DNA of 8,050 nt, taken from contig QMTT01000022.1 of NCBI GenBank assembly GCA_003663565.1, positions 1 through 8,050 of the forward strand. The letters run 5' to 3'. Within the stretch, counting starts at the first letter, position 1; each line of letters begins with the position of its first letter. Made by a program: the position numbers and the translations under genes. The notes under the pieces were generated by a model that was not told the DNA's origin, did no database searches, and saw nothing but the letters and a program-made list of their open reading frames with translations. The stretch is from Thermoplasmata archaeon. Lineage in GTDB: Archaea > Thermoplasmatota > B47-G6 > B47-G6B > 47-G6. Of this stretch, positions 6,538-8,050 are shown piece after piece.

Positions 6538-7212
6538 ATGTCGAAAATCTATGCAAGTTTGATATCTGGGGGTAAAGATTCTGTTTATGCGACATATCTC
6601 GCTATAAAAAACAGGTTAAATGTTGTGTATGGAATAAATGTCATTCCAAGGAGAGATGATTCCTATATGTTCCATTATCCGAATGCACATTTAGCTCCTG
6701 TGATAACAGAAGCTATTGGCCTTAGACCGATAGTTGTGGAGGTCTCGGGAGTTAAAGAAAAAGAGGTAGATGAACTAAAGAGTTTCCTAATAGATTTAAA
6801 TATAGATGGAATAGTAGCAGGTGCTATAGCATCTAAATATCAGAAAACGCGTCTAGAGAAGATATGTGATGATCTCGGACTTGAGATGTACGTTCCGCTA
6901 TGGGGATGTGATCCAGTAGATCATTTGAGGAATATCATCTCTGATGGATTCAGAGTCATGATCATTGGAGTTTATGGTTTAGGCCTTGAAGGCCTTCTCG
7001 GAAAGATAATAGATGAAAACGTCCTTGAGAAGCTTATAGAAGTAAACAGACACTTTGGAACACATGTTGCTGGTGAGGGAGGAGAGTTCGAGACTCTGGT
7101 CCTTGACGGACCAATATTCAAAAAGAAATTAGTCATAGAAGACTACGAAGTGATGAAGGGTCTTAACTGGGGATGCATACGAGTTAAGAGCTATAAAGTC
7201 CTTGAGAAGTGA
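6538..7212 (+). CDS. dph6: Diphthine--ammonia ligase (Dph6-type ATP pyrophosphatase)
   Basis: This 224-residue cytoplasmic enzyme catalyses the last step of diphthamide formation: ATP-dependent amidation of diphthine on the modified histidine of elongation factor 2. The N-terminus carries the PP-loop SGGKDS (10-15), which binds ATP and marks the N-type ATP pyrophosphatase fold. Family motifs follow: MFHYPN (44-49), GAIASKYQKTR (95-105), PLWGCDP (120-126) and EGGEFETLVLDGPIF (180-194). Length matches archaeal single-domain Dph6, without the extra domains of the eukaryotic form. ATG 6538 follows GAGGG (6526-6530) by 7 bases, giving a clear start. The gene ends just before the membrane protein gene, whose ribosome site overlaps its stop, so the two are probably co-translated. 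Diphthamide occurs only in archaea and eukaryotes, which supports an archaeal origin. No key residue appears to be missing. Confidence 0.93.
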   Translation: MSKIYASLISGGKDSVYATYLAIKNRLNVVYGINVIPRRDDSYMFHYPNAHLAPVITEAIGLRPIVVEVSGVKEKEVDELKSFLIDLNIDGIVAGAIASKYQKTRLEKICDDLGLEMYVPLWGCDPVDHLRNIISDGFRVMIIGVYGLGLEGLLGKIIDENVLEKLIEVNRHFGTHVAGEGGEFETLVLDGPIFKKKLVIEDYEVMKGLNWGCIRVKSYKVLEK

Positions 7213-7222
7213 GGAAATATAT

Positions 7223-7801
7223 ATGATGTGGATCACGCACATGATCTTCGGAATCTTCCTTTACTTCCTTGCAGTACACTTGGGATTATTACCATATGAC
7301 ATAGGGTACTTGATCTTAGTGGGCTTAGCGTCCCTTGTTCCCGACATAGATCATCCAAGATCCAAGATCTCAAAAGCTTTAAGACTTGAAAAAATAGGCA
7401 TGATGGTAGAACATAGAGGTATCTTTCACAGCATATATGCACTTCTCATAGTTTCTCTCAGCACATATTTCATCGTATACTATTTAGGATATCCTGAAAA
7501 GGCCTTTGAGATGGGTTTTCTGGTGGCCATAGGATATTCGTCTCATATGATTTCTGATTCGCTTACTCCAAGTGGCATTTGTTGGTTCTATCCAAGGGGA
7601 AAAGTTCATGGACCTATCAAGACAGGAAGCTACGGAGAACTTCTATTCCTTTTTATAATATCATACTTCCTAGCATTGGTGTTCTTGGCTTCAATAATTG
7701 GTATGGGGGTGAACAGAGATTCTCTTTTAATGTCCTTTGGATTTTCTATACTCGTTTCAGTTACTATGGAAGGAGAAGTAATTGTGAGAGCTCGTCGTTA
7801 A
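7223..7801 (+). CDS. Membrane-bound metal-dependent hydrolase family protein (YdjM / DUF457)
   Basis: This is a 192-residue integral membrane protein. Hydrophobic segments lie near 7-27, 28-40, 70-88, 95-110, 139-160 and 169-182. Conserved polar motifs sit between them: His6 in WITHMIFG, DIDHPRSKIS (41-50), HRGIFHS (64-70) and GYSSHMISDSLTPSGICWFYP (104-124) with His108 and Asp112. This His/Asp pattern is that of the YdjM/YfhO-like 'LexA-regulated, predicted membrane-bound metal-dependent hydrolase' family (PF04307). Physiological substrates are not well established, and a phospholipase-C-like fold relation is only a family-level suggestion. I chose ATG 7223 because GAGG (7211-7214), overlapping the dph6 stop, lies 8 bases upstream; ATG 7226 is also possible. 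A TTG at 7202 would overlap dph6 and add only a charged leader. The gene likely forms a two-gene unit with dph6. Motifs are complete, so the protein is probably functional. Confidence 0.85.
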   Translation: MMWITHMIFGIFLYFLAVHLGLLPYDIGYLILVGLASLVPDIDHPRSKISKALRLEKIGMMVEHRGIFHSIYALLIVSLSTYFIVYYLGYPEKAFEMGFLVAIGYSSHMISDSLTPSGICWFYPRGKVHGPIKTGSYGELLFLFIISYFLALVFLASIIGMGVNRDSLLMSFGFSILVSVTMEGEVIVRARR

Positions 7802-7819
7802 CATTAATGTCTTACCTCA

Positions 7820-7824
7820 TTTTT
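7820..7824 (+). terminator. Possible T-run terminator after the membrane protein gene
   Basis: Five T in a row follow the stop at 7801 by 18 bases, with T-rich context on both sides. This could end the dph6 transcript. The region also coincides with the presumed end of the IS605-type element on the opposite strand, so the call is weak. Confidence 0.25.
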
Positions 7825-7989
7825 CGTGTAGGGGTTTCTCCCTCCGGGGGAGTTAGTGTGATCTCGTGGAATTTTAATCCCCACTCTCTGCTTCTCGAGG
7901 AGGATAATCCCGTAGGGATTGGCCTTCATTAGCCCATCATCGGCGAAAGCCTCGGAACCTCCAACCCTTTTGGGGGAGCCTCTAATGCT
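7825..7989 (-). ncRNA. Probable TnpB omega (right-end guide) RNA region of an IS200/IS605-type element
   Basis: The stretch downstream of the TnpB fragment, read on the minus strand, contains two strong small hairpins: AATCCC-TAC-GGGATT (7906-7920) and CTCCC with GGGAG (7838-7852). From family knowledge, IS200/IS605 and IS1341-type elements transcribe an omega RNA from the 3' end of tnpB into the flank, and its last bases act as a guide. Here the guide would be taken from sequence just beyond about 7830, running toward the end of the YdjM gene. The region also stays open as a TnpB reading-frame extension to a TAA at 7804. Exact RNA ends cannot be set without related copies or RNA data. Confidence 0.4.
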
Positions 7990-8050
7990 TCACATTCGAG
8001 GGTTTAAGGCTGCGATAAAATCCCTATCCTCGACAAGCTCACAGGAAGAG
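7990..8050 (-). CDS. tnpB: TnpB C-terminus (IS200/IS605 RNA-guided nuclease), partial at right edge
   Basis: Read on the minus strand from the window edge, the frame gives SSCELVEDRDFIAALNPRM and then TGA at 7992-7990. The EDRDFIAALN block matches the third RuvC catalytic motif of TnpB (typically DRDxxAAxN), and the Cys before it fits the second half of the TnpB zinc finger. TnpB is an RNA-guided DNA nuclease encoded by IS200/IS605 and IS1341-type elements; most of the protein lies beyond the window. After the TGA the same frame stays open for 61 more codons to a TAA at 7806-7804, reading SIRGSPKR...DDGLMKANPYG. I recall archaeal TnpB tails often having RMWG followed by GSP, so this TGA may replace a Trp codon (TGG), which would mean a damaged copy. 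Alternatively the stop is natural and the rest is omega RNA. The family call rests on about 20 residues. Confidence 0.6.
   Translation of the reverse strand, partial: SSCELVEDRDFIAALNPRM

Noticed and set aside
7579..7932. Plus-strand open frame overlapping the end of the YdjM-family gene.
   Set aside because: It lies in another frame of a clear gene, has no ribosome site, and its downstream part covers the TnpB/omega RNA end.

Overview
The window looks like a hyperthermophilic archaeon. Arginine is read mostly from AGA/AGG. Several genes have GGTGA/GAGG-type ribosome sites and one uses a TTG start. An AT-rich TATA-like element precedes the ABC operon. A diphthamide synthase (Dph6) gene is present, and a textbook archaeal box C/D guide RNA lies between two genes. 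The lineage cannot be fixed from this sequence; a Thermococcales-like, Desulfurococcales-like or Korarchaeota-like source would all fit.

Layout. Positions 37-1128 on the minus strand encode an amidohydrolase-superfamily protein whose usual metal-ligand positions are all substituted. Positions 1129-2133 hold no convincing intact gene. That stretch contains a possible decayed TnpB tail (1263-1448), short hairpins, and an inverted pair of IS200/IS605-type hairpin ends (1731-1919) that could form a MITE-like element or a folded RNA. From 2134 everything up to 7801 reads on the plus strand: a lipoprotein substrate-binding protein, a fused double-domain permease and an ABC ATPase form a complete importer of the AfuA/FbpB/FbpC (iron/spermidine/thiamine-like) class. 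They are followed by the C/D sRNA (6451-6512), dph6 (6538-7212) and a small membrane protein of the YdjM/DUF457 family (7223-7801). At the right edge a TnpB gene of IS200/IS605 type enters from the minus strand. Only its C-terminus is present, followed by structured sequence that probably contains the omega (guide) RNA.

How the parts work together. The three ABC genes overlap or nearly touch and should be one transcription unit making one importer: membrane-anchored binding protein, one-chain 12-TM channel and ATPase. Its substrate cannot be read from sequence alone; Fe(III) is one candidate. Dph6 (diphthamide on EF-2) and the C/D sRNA (2'-O-methylation of rRNA or tRNA) both serve translation but are unrelated to transport. 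The gene-poor stretch and the right edge both carry IS605-type material, so this is a conserved operon block bordered by mobile-element debris. The items most worth following are the metal-less amidohydrolase, the C/D sRNA, the inverted IS-end pair, and the TnpB 3' end with an in-frame TGA.
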